DNA of 64,000 bases, taken from positions 228,533-292,532 of the forward strand of contig NZ_JAGGOG010000018.1 in NCBI RefSeq assembly GCF_018614655.1. Direction: 5' to 3'. The stretch comes from Pseudomonas fluorescens (lineage in GTDB: Bacteria > Pseudomonadota > Gammaproteobacteria > Pseudomonadales > Pseudomonadaceae). The translations under genes were made by a program, and so were the position numbers. Positions 44,262-52,689 of the stretch are shown here, piece after piece. The notes under the pieces are model-generated. The model searched no databases, was not told the origin of the DNA, and saw only the letters and a program-made list of their open reading frames with translations. The number at the start of each line of letters is the position of its first letter. Within the stretch, counting starts at the first letter, position 1.

Positions 44262-44997
44262 GCGCTCGGTGTTGCTGGTGCTGCATGATGTGACGCCGCA
44301 AACATGGGCGGATTACCAGCTTTTCGTCGAAGCCGTGGACGCCTTGGGCAATGTGCCCATAACTTGGCTGGTGGTACCGGACTTTCACCGACACAACGCC
44401 GTCGATGCCCATGGCGACTTTATCCGCCAGCTCGACAAGCGGGTGGCCAAGGGCGATGAACTGGCCTTGCACGGCCACTACCACTGCGATGACCAACCGA
44501 CACCCCGCACGCCCAAGGATTGGTTCATGCGGCGGGTGTATACCCATGAGGGTGAGTTTTACCGACTCTCCAAAGCCCAGGCGCTGTCACGGCTGGCCGA
44601 TGGCATTGAATTGTTTCGACGCCATGACTGGCCGCTACAGGGCTTCGTCGCTCCCGCCTGGCTGATGAGCGCAGGCACTCGCCAAGCGCTGTGCCAGTTA
44701 CCACTGGCCTATACCAGTGATCCACAGCACCTGTATCGCCTTCCCGACTTTACCTCGATAGAGGCCCCGGGCCTGGTCTGGAGCGCTCGTAGCGCATGGC
44801 GTCGAGGCTTGTCGAAAGTTATCAGTGAACGACGCGAACAGCGCTGGCAATCCGCACGGGTGATCCGCCTGGGTTTGCACCCGGTGGACATGCGCCACGA
44901 CTTTTCTCGCCGATATTGGTTCGACACCCTGCAACGATTACTGAACACGGGCCGAGCTCCACTGACCAAATCCGCCTGGCTGGCGACCCAGCCATGA
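44254..44997 (+). CDS. Polysaccharide deacetylase-like protein (DUF2334)
   Basis: A 247-residue protein of the DUF2334 group in the carbohydrate-esterase/deacetylase superfamily. Metal-site candidates are HDVTPQTW near residue 10 and ELALHGHYHCDD near residue 70, with a FVAPAWLMS motif later. The start is a GTG at 44254 or TTG at 44248; both overlap the end of the glycosyltransferase gene, and the stop overlaps the next start (ATGA), so the three genes are translationally coupled. It may trim N-acetyl groups from the sugar added by the neighbour; that is inference. Confidence 0.87.
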   Translation: MVERSVLLVLHDVTPQTWADYQLFVEAVDALGNVPITWLVVPDFHRHNAVDAHGDFIRQLDKRVAKGDELALHGHYHCDDQPTPRTPKDWFMRRVYTHEGEFYRLSKAQALSRLADGIELFRRHDWPLQGFVAPAWLMSAGTRQALCQLPLAYTSDPQHLYRLPDFTSIEAPGLVWSARSAWRRGLSKVISERREQRWQSARVIRLGLHPVDMRHDFSRRYWFDTLQRLLNTGRAPLTKSAWLATQP

Positions 44998-46121
44998 ACC
45001 GGTTGATCTGGCTGTTCGTCGCGTTGCTGGCCGCACTACTGATTCCCTTGTGGCTGGGCGGTAATGAAATCGGCGCGCGTCTACAGCAATTCCCCCGGCC
45101 CCTGTTGCTGGTGATGTTCGGCATGATTGGGCTGTGCTGGCTGATCAATACCTTACGTATCCGCCTGCTATTGGGCGAACACCTCGGCCAGTTAGGACGG
45201 ATAAAGAGTTTCGGTGTGGTGATGTCCACCGAATTCGCCATGTGCGCCACCCCAGGCGGCAGCGGTGGGCCACTCACCCTGATGGCATTACTGGCACGTA
45301 ACGGCGTACGCCCAGCCCATGGCAGTGCGGTATTTGCCATGGATCAATTGAGCGACCTGCTGTTCTTTCTTTGTGCATTGATCGGGATCGTGCTGTACGC
45401 GCTCTTTCACACCCTCAATCCGAGACTGGAATGGCTGCTGGGGTTTAGCGCGGTCTCGATGGTGGGCGGGCTGTTCAGTTGTTTTTTACTGGCCCGTTAT
45501 TACCGACGTTTGATTCGCCTGACGGGCTTTCTCCTCAAGATCATTAAGGTGCAAGACATTACCCTACGCCGCTGGGCGCGCAAATTACTGCACTTTCTGG
45601 CGGCCTTCCGCGACACGCTCAAGTTGCCGTGGCACACCCTGGCGCTGGTGTTCTTGCTGACCTGCGTGCACTGGACATTACGATACAGCGTGCTGTACCT
45701 GGCCTTGAATGGTCTGGGCGCCAATGTGCAGTGGGCCTGGAGTTTTTTGATCCAGATGCTGTCGCTGACAGCCGGGCAATTCAGTCTGTTGCCGGGCGGC
45801 GCAGGAGCGGCGGAATTGACATCGGCGGCCTTACTGGCACCGATGGTGGGAAAATCAACCGCGGCAGCCGCGATTTTGATCTGGCGGGCGGTGACCTATT
45901 ACTTTTATCTGCTGGCGGGTGGGCCCGTGTTTCTCTTGATGGTGGGCAAGCCCTTGCTCAAACGATTGATTCAGGGGAGGCAGGAGGATCGGACTCCTTC
46001 TGTAATACTTCCCACAACCGAGCAGCATCCGGAAAATCGGTACCGTCTTCTGCGTCAAGAGCATCCGGGTCATAGCGACTCAGACACCCCTCACCCAAAG
46101 TCGCGGGGGCCTTGGAAGTAG
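44994..46121 (+). CDS. Lysylphosphatidylglycerol synthase TM-like (flippase) protein
   Basis: A 375-residue polytopic membrane protein of the UPF0104/AglD-like family (the flippase part of MprF without the synthase part). About eight hydrophobic segments run from residue 3 to 325, with the family motif TPGGSGGPLTLMALLARNG at about 83-101 and FSLLPGGAGAAELTSAALL at about 263-281. The last 45 residues are hydrophilic, unlike the family, and lie over an opposite-strand gene. It probably moves a lipid-linked sugar across the inner membrane. Confidence 0.88.
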   Translation: MNRLIWLFVALLAALLIPLWLGGNEIGARLQQFPRPLLLVMFGMIGLCWLINTLRIRLLLGEHLGQLGRIKSFGVVMSTEFAMCATPGGSGGPLTLMALLARNGVRPAHGSAVFAMDQLSDLLFFLCALIGIVLYALFHTLNPRLEWLLGFSAVSMVGGLFSCFLLARYYRRLIRLTGFLLKIIKVQDITLRRWARKLLHFLAAFRDTLKLPWHTLALVFLLTCVHWTLRYSVLYLALNGLGANVQWAWSFLIQMLSLTAGQFSLLPGGAGAAELTSAALLAPMVGKSTAAAAILIWRAVTYYFYLLAGGPVFLLMVGKPLLKRLIQGRQEDRTPSVILPTTEQHPENRYRLLRQEHPGHSDSDTPHPKSRGPWK

Positions 46122-46143
46122 CTTTATCGAGTGGGTCAGTCAT
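45958..46143 (-). CDS. Small acidic hypothetical protein antisense to the flippase tail
   Basis: A 61-residue frame, MTDPLDKATSKAPATLGEGC followed by LSRYDPDALDAEDGTDFPDA, with a good ribosome site (GACGAGGA seven bases before ATG). Composition is protein-like and acidic, with no low-complexity runs. The 3' end overlaps the plus-strand flippase gene by 164 bp. I do not recognise the family. The odd C-terminal tail of the flippase protein suggests that this strand is the one under selection here. Confidence 0.5.
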   Translation of the reverse strand: MTDPLDKATSKAPATLGEGCLSRYDPDALDAEDGTDFPDAARLWEVLQKESDPPASPESIV

Positions 46144-46215
46144 CAATCCATCCTCGTCTGCCTGTAAAGGAAAAGAGCCTGCAGCGATTTAACGCCCAGG
46201 CCCTTCACACTTCAA

Positions 46216-47064
46216 TCAGAACACCACCGTCTTGTTGCCATGCACCAGCACACGGTCTTCCAGGTGATAACGCAGGCCACGTGCCAGAACCATCTTCTCG
46301 ACATCACGGCCGAAGCGCACCATGTCTTCGATGCTGTCGCTGTGGCTGACCCGTACCACGTCCTGCTCGATGATCGGACCGGCGTCCAGTTCTTCGGTGA
46401 CATAGTGGCACGTTGCGCCAATCAACTTCACGCCACGCAGGGACGCCTGGTGATATGGCTTGGCACCGACAAACGACGGCAGGAAGCTGTGGTGAATGTT
46501 GATCACCTTGCCGGCGTATTCACGGCACAGTTCCGGCGGCAGGATCTGCATGTAACGCGCCAGCACCACGACATCGGCGTCGTGCTGCTTGACCAGGCGC
46601 GACACTTCGGCAAACGCCGGTTCCTTGTTCTGCGGGTCGACCGGAACGTGGTAATACGGAATACCGTGCCACTCGACCATGCTGCGCAGGTCGTCATGGT
46701 TGGAGACCACGCAGGAAATTTCGCAGTCCAGTTCATCACTGTGCCAGCGGTGCAGCAAGTCTGCCAGGCAGTGAGACTCGCGGCTGGCCATAAGGACCAC
46801 GCGCTTTTTCTGTTCCGTGTCGGTGATGCGCCAGGTCATCGAAAACTCTTCGGCGATCGGCGCAAATGCCTCGCGAAAAGCCTCAAGACCAAAGGGCAGT
46901 GTGTCGGCACGGATCTCGTGACGCATGAAGAACCAACCGCTGAGATTGTCCGAGTGATGGCTCGCTTCAGTGATCCAGCCGTTGTGGGACGCCAGAAAGT
47001 TACTGACTTTAGCAACGATACCGACGCGGTCCGGGCAAGCAATCACCAGCCGAAAAGTGCGCAT
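46216..47064 (-). CDS. purU: Formyltetrahydrofolate deformylase
   Basis: PurU hydrolyses 10-formyl-THF to formate and THF, balancing one-carbon pools and feeding PurT. The 282 residues comprise an N-terminal ACT domain (about 1-80, LVIACPDRVGIVAKVSNFLA) and a formyltransferase fold (about 85-282) with NIHHSFLPSFVGAKPYHQA and the aspartate in YVTEELDAGPIIEQD. The start at 47064 (MRTFRLVIACPD) is family-based. With the glycine cleavage genes, this is the second one-carbon gene in the window, but they are 40 kb apart. Confidence 0.96.
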   Translation of the reverse strand: MRTFRLVIACPDRVGIVAKVSNFLASHNGWITEASHHSDNLSGWFFMRHEIRADTLPFGLEAFREAFAPIAEEFSMTWRITDTEQKKRVVLMASRESHCLADLLHRWHSDELDCEISCVVSNHDDLRSMVEWHGIPYYHVPVDPQNKEPAFAEVSRLVKQHDADVVVLARYMQILPPELCREYAGKVINIHHSFLPSFVGAKPYHQASLRGVKLIGATCHYVTEELDAGPIIEQDVVRVSHSDSIEDMVRFGRDVEKMVLARGLRYHLEDRVLVHGNKTVVF

Positions 47065-47339
47065 TAGGGGGAAACTCCAGAACTTCGCAAAGGCCGCCAT
47101 TCTAGCGATTACGCAGAAAAACTGCAGTATTCCTTAACGCTTATTCTGTCTGCGCGCGTCGGGGCGGCCCCTTAATAGCGTAAGGTTTTACCTCGCTATA
47201 TGTGCCTGATCGCTTGAGTTTGGGCAGTTAGTCAAGATTTAACGAGAGTATCTTTATCCCGTCCCCCTTACTAATTAACTCAATTCCACGCTTTTGCCAC
47301 AAACAACCAAAGTAAATTACATAAAAGTCCCCTTAAATG

Positions 47340-47368
47340 TTTACTTGAGGAAACTGTCTGACTATTAT
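47340..47368 (+). promoter_or_regulatory. Likely sigma-70 promoter of mvaT
   Basis: TTTACT (47340-47345), 17 bp, TATTAT (47363-47368), about 40 bp upstream of the mvaT start. The surrounding 47065-47339 gap is AT-rich with no gene; it also carries the purU promoter on the other strand. AT-rich DNA here is a natural site for MvaT autoregulation. Confidence 0.55.
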
Positions 47369-47415
47369 TAGGCCACTATCCCCTGTCACCCTGCGCCCTA
47401 CATAAGGTAGCCCTC

Positions 47416-47790
47416 ATGTCCCTGATCAACGAATACCGCGCCACCGAAGAAGCTATTAAAGAGCTGCAAGCCCGTTTGAAGAACCTGTCCCAAGACGACA
47501 AACTGCAAACCGAGCTGGAATTCGAAGGCAAATTGCGCACCCTGATGGGTGAGTACTCCAAATCCCTGCGTGACATCATCGCGCTGCTGGATCCAGAGTC
47601 GAAAGTTAAAGCACCACGTGGCGCTGTGAAAACTACCGGCACCAAACGTGCTCGCAAGGTTAAACAGTACAAAAACCCGCACAACGGCGAAGTGATTGAA
47701 ACCAAAGGTGGCAACCACAAGACCCTGAAAGAGTGGAAAGCCAAGTGGGGCGGCGACGTGGTTGAAGGCTGGGCTACCCTGCTGGGCTAA
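47416..47790 (+). CDS. mvaT: H-NS-family xenogeneic silencer MvaT
   Basis: MvaT binds AT-rich DNA and silences acquired genes in pseudomonads, replacing H-NS. The 124-residue protein has an N-terminal coiled-coil oligomerisation region (about 1-60, MSLINEYRATEEAIKELQAR) and a C-terminal DNA-binding domain (about 78-124) with VKQYKNPHNGEVIETKGGN and KTLKEWKAKWG. The sequence fits MvaT better than MvaU. It is a single-gene unit bounded by a perfect palindromic terminator. Confidence 0.96.
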   Translation: MSLINEYRATEEAIKELQARLKNLSQDDKLQTELEFEGKLRTLMGEYSKSLRDIIALLDPESKVKAPRGAVKTTGTKRARKVKQYKNPHNGEVIETKGGNHKTLKEWKAKWGGDVVEGWATLLG

Positions 47791-47820
47791 GCCTCGCACG
47801 GTCGCAGCTTGATTCGCGAC

Positions 47821-47858
47821 ACAATAAAAAACGCCAGCATGCTGGCGTTTTTTATTGT
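47821..47858. terminator. Perfect 38-bp palindromic bidirectional terminator
   Basis: The sequence from ACAATAAAAAACGCC through GCATGC to GGCGTTTTTTATTGT is its own reverse complement over 38 bp. It sits between the convergent mvaT and sbcB genes and should stop transcription equally from both sides. Confidence 0.95.
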
Positions 47859-47879
47859 CCGGATTTTTCCATAAACTGA

Positions 47880-49304
47880 TTACAGGCTCAAACGTGCGCC
47901 CAAAGAGTCTGCATACTCTTGCCATTCATCAAGCACCTGACGCTGAAATGATGTAGCACTAACAGCCAATTCCAGCCGGGTCTGCTTAAAACTCTCAAGG
48001 GTATTCGGTGCGCCCCATTCAGCGTCTGACAAACGTTGCTGACAGAAAAGTCTCCAGCGCTCTTGCTCCTCGCTATTCAAGGTATGCGGAAAGTTTCGAG
48101 CGCGGTAGCGAAATAACAATTCAGGCAAACGCTGATCATCAAAAGGCCACTGACGCGCTAATTGCCCAGGCTCGGCGAGTCTGACTTGCTCACATAAACG
48201 CCGATCACGATCACCGACAAAACCATCGTATAGCTGCTGCTCGGGGTCGGTGCTCGATGCAAAGTCTTCTTCGGCATAAATCGCCGGTAACTTATCGCGC
48301 CAAACTTCCTGTGCGTCAGTTAGCCGCAGGGCACGTGCCTGATACAGCTCCATGTCCAGTTGTAAACGCTGGCGGTCTTCGGCCCGCAGCACATTCAAAG
48401 GGGCCACCACTGGGCAGCGATTGATGTGCAACAGCTTGAGCGGCACTGGCAGTTCACCCTCCGCCAGGTCATCACGCCGGGTATACAAGCGCTGGCGCAG
48501 GGTATCGGCGTCCAGGTCGAGCAAGCCTTGGGGATCGAGCCCCAGGTCACAGACGATCAAGGCATTGCGGTTACGCGGATGCCAGGCCAATGGCAACACC
48601 ACCCCCAGATAATGGCGCTCGGCAGAAAAACGACCGGAGATATGCACCATCGGCTGCAACAGCCGGACCTGGTCCATGACCCGTTGTTTGCTGCGCAACT
48701 GAAACAGCCAGTCATACAGCTTGGGTTGTTTCTCGCGAATCAATCGGGCCAGGGCAATGGTAGCGCGGACATCGGACAAAGCGTCATGAGCCTGCCCATG
48801 GTCGATGCCATTGGCGGCGGTCAGGCGTTCAAGCTTGAGGGTGACCCGCCCGTCCTGCTCCGGCCAGACAATGCCCTGCGGACGCAGGGCGTAGGCCGTG
48901 CGAACCACGTCGATCAGGTCCCAGCGGCTATTACCACCCTGCCACTCACGCGCATACGGGTCGAAGAAGTTGCGATACAAACTGTAGCGCGTCATTTCAT
49001 CGTCAAAACGCAAGGTGTTGTAACCGGCACCACAGGTACCGGGGGCAGCAAGTTCGGCGTGGACCCGGGTCATGAAATCGGCCTCGACCAAGCCCTTCTC
49101 AGCCAACACGCTCGGCGTGATACCGGTAATTGCACAGGCCGCCGGGTGAGGCAGGATATCGTCGCTGAGCTGGCAATAGAGGTTGACCGGCGGTCCCACC
49201 TCGTTGAGGTCGAGGTCGGTACGAATCCCCGCTACCTGCAGCGGACGGTCGTTACGCGGGTTGATGCCGGTGGTTTCATAGTCGTACCAGAAGATGGTGG
49301 TCAC
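47880..49304 (-). CDS. sbcB: Exodeoxyribonuclease I
   Basis: SbcB (ExoI) digests single-stranded DNA 3' to 5' in mismatch repair and recombination. The 474-residue protein has the DEDDh exonuclease domain (WYDYETTGINPRNDRPLQVA at the N-terminus, AGYNTLRFDDEMTRYSLYRN and the third site HDALSDVRATIALARL), then the SH3-like and helical C-terminal parts (FRYRARNFPHTLNSEEQERW). It is convergent with mvaT and divergent from the RDD cluster. Confidence 0.97.
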   Translation of the reverse strand: MTTIFWYDYETTGINPRNDRPLQVAGIRTDLDLNEVGPPVNLYCQLSDDILPHPAACAITGITPSVLAEKGLVEADFMTRVHAELAAPGTCGAGYNTLRFDDEMTRYSLYRNFFDPYAREWQGGNSRWDLIDVVRTAYALRPQGIVWPEQDGRVTLKLERLTAANGIDHGQAHDALSDVRATIALARLIREKQPKLYDWLFQLRSKQRVMDQVRLLQPMVHISGRFSAERHYLGVVLPLAWHPRNRNALIVCDLGLDPQGLLDLDADTLRQRLYTRRDDLAEGELPVPLKLLHINRCPVVAPLNVLRAEDRQRLQLDMELYQARALRLTDAQEVWRDKLPAIYAEEDFASSTDPEQQLYDGFVGDRDRRLCEQVRLAEPGQLARQWPFDDQRLPELLFRYRARNFPHTLNSEEQERWRLFCQQRLSDAEWGAPNTLESFKQTRLELAVSATSFQRQVLDEWQEYADSLGARLSL

Positions 49305-49503
49305 GGGCTATTCCTGTACTGAAGACCGACAAAGTCTAGGCGCTGGAAGATACCTGAGGCCAGCGCTGCGTGAGCTGTACAAACATTCAGTGAAACGTTG
49401 CAGCACTTTGAGTGGTTGCTTCCACCGTCGACACTGCTAGCATCCGTCTCTCTATACGCCTGCTGTCGCCCGGCGCGACAGCCCTGCACTGCCAAGGACC
49501 GCG

Positions 49504-50196
49504 ATGCCATCAGCGCCATTGGACACCCGCTACCAGATCGAGACCCCGGAGGGCATCGACCTGCCCCTGCGCCCGGCCGGCCTGCTGCCTCGCTCCCTAG
49601 CGTTTGCCTTCGACCTGGGCCTGCGCGGCCTGATCCTCGGTGTCCTGTTCCTGGCCCTGGCGTTTCTTGGCAACCTGGGGATTGGTCTCGGTTCGATCCT
49701 GCTGTTCCTTGTCAGTTGGTGGTACATGGTGCTGTTCGAAGTCCTCAACCAAGGCTGCTCGCCCGGCAAACAGATCATGGGCCTGCGGGTAGTACAGGAC
49801 GATGGCACGCCCATCGGCTGGTCCGCTTCGCTGATTCGTAACCTGCTGCGCTTTGCCGATATGTTGCCCTTCGGCTACTTCCTCGGTGCTATCAGTTGCC
49901 TGCAGCATCCCCACTTCAAACGACTCGGCGACCTGGCCGCCGGGACCCTGGTGATTTACCGCGAACAACCGTTGTCACGCCCGCGACTTCCCCAGGCCCC
50001 GGCGCTGCGCCTCCCGTTTGCCTTGGACCTGAACGAGCAGCGGGCCATACTCGGTTTCGCCGAGCGCCAGGGAGAACTGTCCACTGAGCGCGCCAACGAG
50101 CTGGCCGCGATCCTGGCCACGCCCTTGCAGGTTTCCCCCGGCCGCGCCGTGAGCGAACTCAACGGCGTGGCACGTGGTTTGTTGGGGCCGACATGA
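49504..50196 (+). CDS. RDD-domain membrane protein of the MoxR cluster
   Basis: A 230-residue protein with an RDD domain at about 15-145 (RPAGLLPRSLAFAFDLGLRG, SPGKQIMGLRVVQDDG, FKRLGDLAAGTLVIYRE) and a soluble tail rich in AERQGELSTERANELAAIL. Three to four membrane helices are predicted. It is the first gene of a tight group with SpoIIM, DUF4129 and DUF4350 genes, its stop overlapping the next start by four bases. Confidence 0.9.
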   Translation: MPSAPLDTRYQIETPEGIDLPLRPAGLLPRSLAFAFDLGLRGLILGVLFLALAFLGNLGIGLGSILLFLVSWWYMVLFEVLNQGCSPGKQIMGLRVVQDDGTPIGWSASLIRNLLRFADMLPFGYFLGAISCLQHPHFKRLGDLAAGTLVIYREQPLSRPRLPQAPALRLPFALDLNEQRAILGFAERQGELSTERANELAAILATPLQVSPGRAVSELNGVARGLLGPT

Positions 50197-51173
50197 AGCA
50201 GAGTCTTTTCGAAAGCCGTCATCAGCCCCAATGGCAAGCCTTTGCCGACCAACTGACGCAGCTTGAACAGGGCAAGGCCGATACCTCGGACTTTGCCGAT
50301 TTCCCTCATCATTACCGACGTTTGTGTCAGCACCTGGCCCTGGCTCAGGAGCGCGGCTACAGCAGTTACCTGGTGGACCCGCTGCAACAACTGGCCCTGC
50401 GCGGTCACCAACAGCTGTACCGGCATCGCAGCCAGCTGGGGGCCAATGTGCTGGGTTTCGTACTCGCCGACTTCCCCCGGCTGGTGCGCGAGCAATGGCG
50501 GTTCGTGCTGGTGGCCAGCCTGCTGTTCTTTGGCAGCCTGCTGGGTATTGCCCTGCTGGTGTACCTGTTTCCGGACCTGATCTACAGCATCGTCAGCCCC
50601 CAACAGGTGGCCGAGATGCAAAGCATGTACGACCCCGACGCCAGCCGCCTGGGGCGAGCTGCCGAACGCGCATCGAGCGAAGACTGGATGATGTTCGGCT
50701 ATTACGTCATGCATAACATCGGCATTGCCTTCCAGACGTTTGCCGCCGGCTTGCTGTTTGGCCTGGGCAGCGTGTTCTTCCTGTTCTTCAACGGGCTGAT
50801 CATCGGTGCCGTTGCCGGGCACCTGACGCAAATCGGCTACGGCGAGACCTTCTGGTCATTCGTCATTGGCCATGGTGCTTTCGAACTGAGCGCCATCGCC
50901 CTGGCAGGTGCCGCCGGCCTGCAACTGGGTTGGGCATTGATCGCCCCGGGACATTTGGCCAGAAGCGAGTCCCTGCGGCTGGCTGCGCGCAAAAGCGTGC
51001 AAATGATCTGTGGTGTCATGGTGTTTCTGCTGATTGCGGCCTTTATCGAAGCCTATTGGTCCTCCACTACCACCGTGGCGCCCTGGATCAAGTACGTAGT
51101 GGGCGCCGCGCTCTGGCTATTGATGGCCGCCTATCTGTTGCTCGCTGGACGGAGTCGCCATGCGCCTGAGTGA
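50193..51173 (+). CDS. Stage II sporulation protein M-like membrane protein
   Basis: A 326-residue SpoIIM-family protein (DUF95). An N-terminal soluble part (about 1-95) is followed by five to six membrane helices, with FNGLIIGAVAGHLTQIGYGE and FVIGHGAFELSAIALAGAAG as the family core near residues 190-245. In non-sporulating bacteria its role is unknown; it travels with MoxR and DUF58 genes. It overlaps the neighbours on both sides. Confidence 0.9.
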   Translation: MKQSLFESRHQPQWQAFADQLTQLEQGKADTSDFADFPHHYRRLCQHLALAQERGYSSYLVDPLQQLALRGHQQLYRHRSQLGANVLGFVLADFPRLVREQWRFVLVASLLFFGSLLGIALLVYLFPDLIYSIVSPQQVAEMQSMYDPDASRLGRAAERASSEDWMMFGYYVMHNIGIAFQTFAAGLLFGLGSVFFLFFNGLIIGAVAGHLTQIGYGETFWSFVIGHGAFELSAIALAGAAGLQLGWALIAPGHLARSESLRLAARKSVQMICGVMVFLLIAAFIEAYWSSTTTVAPWIKYVVGAALWLLMAAYLLLAGRSRHAPE

Positions 51174-52689
51174 CGCCAGTGTGGTGATTCGCCCCCGTAC
51201 GTCCTGGGAAGCCATGGACCTCGGTGTCCTGATGGCCCGTGAACACCGTGGGTTGTTGATGAGCAGTTGGGCACTGATAACCCTGCCGATTTTTACCCTG
51301 TTCAGCGCGCTGCTATGGAATTACCCGTCTGCCGCGCTGCTGCTGTTCTGGTGGCTGAAACCGGCCTTTGACCGTCTGCCGTTGTATATCCTGTCCAAGG
51401 CCCTGTTCGGTGAGACGCCTACCCTCAAGCAGGCCCTGCGCCAATGGCCACGCCTGCTCAAAGGTCAACTGTTGGTCAGCCTGACCTGGCGGCGATTCAG
51501 TCTCAGCCGCAGCTTCATAATGCCGGTGGTCCAGCTCGAAGGCCTGGAAGGCCAGGCCCGCCAGCAACGCCTGGGAGTGCTGCAACAACGCAACGCCGGC
51601 GCCGCACGCTGGCTGACCCTGATCGGCGTACACCTGGAAATGGCGTTGTGGATCGGCTTGATGGTGCTGTTCTATCTGTTCCTGCCACAGCAGGTTGAAC
51701 GGGATTGGGACTGGCAACAGCTGATACTCGCGACCGGGCACGATTGGCTGTGGCTGGAGCACCTGACCAATGCCTTCTACGCCTTGATCCTGGTGTTCTG
51801 GGAGCCGATCTATGTGGCCTGCGGTTTCAGCCTGTACCTGAATCGCCGCACCACGCTGGAGGCCTGGGACCTGGAACTGGTATTCCGCCGCCTGCGCCAG
51901 CGCCTGAGCCCGATGGCAACGGTTCTACTGCTGGCCATCGGACTGCTGCTAATCCCGGCGATCCAACCGGCCATGGCCGATGAGCCGATCACTGCGAAGC
52001 CGCTCAGCACACAAGCCGCCAATCAGTCGATCAAGGCGTTGCTGGAACAACCACCGTTCAAGAATCCTGAAACCGTTACCCGCTATCGCTTCGGACCCGA
52101 CAAACCCAGCGAGAAAGACAAATCGGGGGGCGATGCCAAGCTACCGGCCTGGCTGGAAGCACTGCTGAACAACCTCAACAGCAACTCGTTCAAACACCTG
52201 GCCAAGGGCCTTGAAGTGCTGCTCTGGAGCTTGCTGCTGGGGGCATTGGCCTTGCTGATCTGGCGCTATCGCGACTGGCTGCGGGCCTTTGTCAGCCGAC
52301 GCGCGCCGTACAATCCAAAAATCGCCAAGCCCACCCCCACGCAACTATTCGGTCTGGAACTGGGCACCGAAACCTTGCCCGACGACATTGCCGGCACCGC
52401 CGAACAGCTCTGGCCAACCCAGCCACGGGAAGCCCTTGGCCTGCTCTACCGCGGCTTGCTCAGCCGCCTGTTGCACGACTTCAACCTGCCCTTGAAAGAC
52501 GCCGACACCGAAGGCCAGGTCCTGGAGCGCATTCATCGGTTGCAACAACCCCAGTTACTGGCGTTCAGCGCTGACCTGACCCGGCACTGGCAGAACCTTG
52601 CCTATGGTCACCGCCTGCCGCCGACGCAGGCACAGCAACAACTGTGTGGTGATTGGCGAGCGCTGTTCGGCTCGGGAGCGGCGCAATGA
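51160..52689 (+). CDS. DUF4129-domain membrane protein
   Basis: A 509-residue protein with four or more membrane helices in its first 270 residues (ALITLPIFTLFSALLWNYPS, and IPAIQPAMA at the end of one), a periplasmic-looking linker (about 275-345), one more helix (about 350-372) and a C-terminal DUF4129 domain (about 405-500, EALGLLYRGLLSRLLHDFNL). Its start overlaps the SpoIIM gene by 14 bp, and its stop overlaps the next start. Role unknown; part of the MoxR-associated cluster. Confidence 0.87.
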   Translation: MRLSDASVVIRPRTSWEAMDLGVLMAREHRGLLMSSWALITLPIFTLFSALLWNYPSAALLLFWWLKPAFDRLPLYILSKALFGETPTLKQALRQWPRLLKGQLLVSLTWRRFSLSRSFIMPVVQLEGLEGQARQQRLGVLQQRNAGAARWLTLIGVHLEMALWIGLMVLFYLFLPQQVERDWDWQQLILATGHDWLWLEHLTNAFYALILVFWEPIYVACGFSLYLNRRTTLEAWDLELVFRRLRQRLSPMATVLLLAIGLLLIPAIQPAMADEPITAKPLSTQAANQSIKALLEQPPFKNPETVTRYRFGPDKPSEKDKSGGDAKLPAWLEALLNNLNSNSFKHLAKGLEVLLWSLLLGALALLIWRYRDWLRAFVSRRAPYNPKIAKPTPTQLFGLELGTETLPDDIAGTAEQLWPTQPREALGLLYRGLLSRLLHDFNLPLKDADTEGQVLERIHRLQQPQLLAFSADLTRHWQNLAYGHRLPPTQAQQQLCGDWRALFGSGAAQ

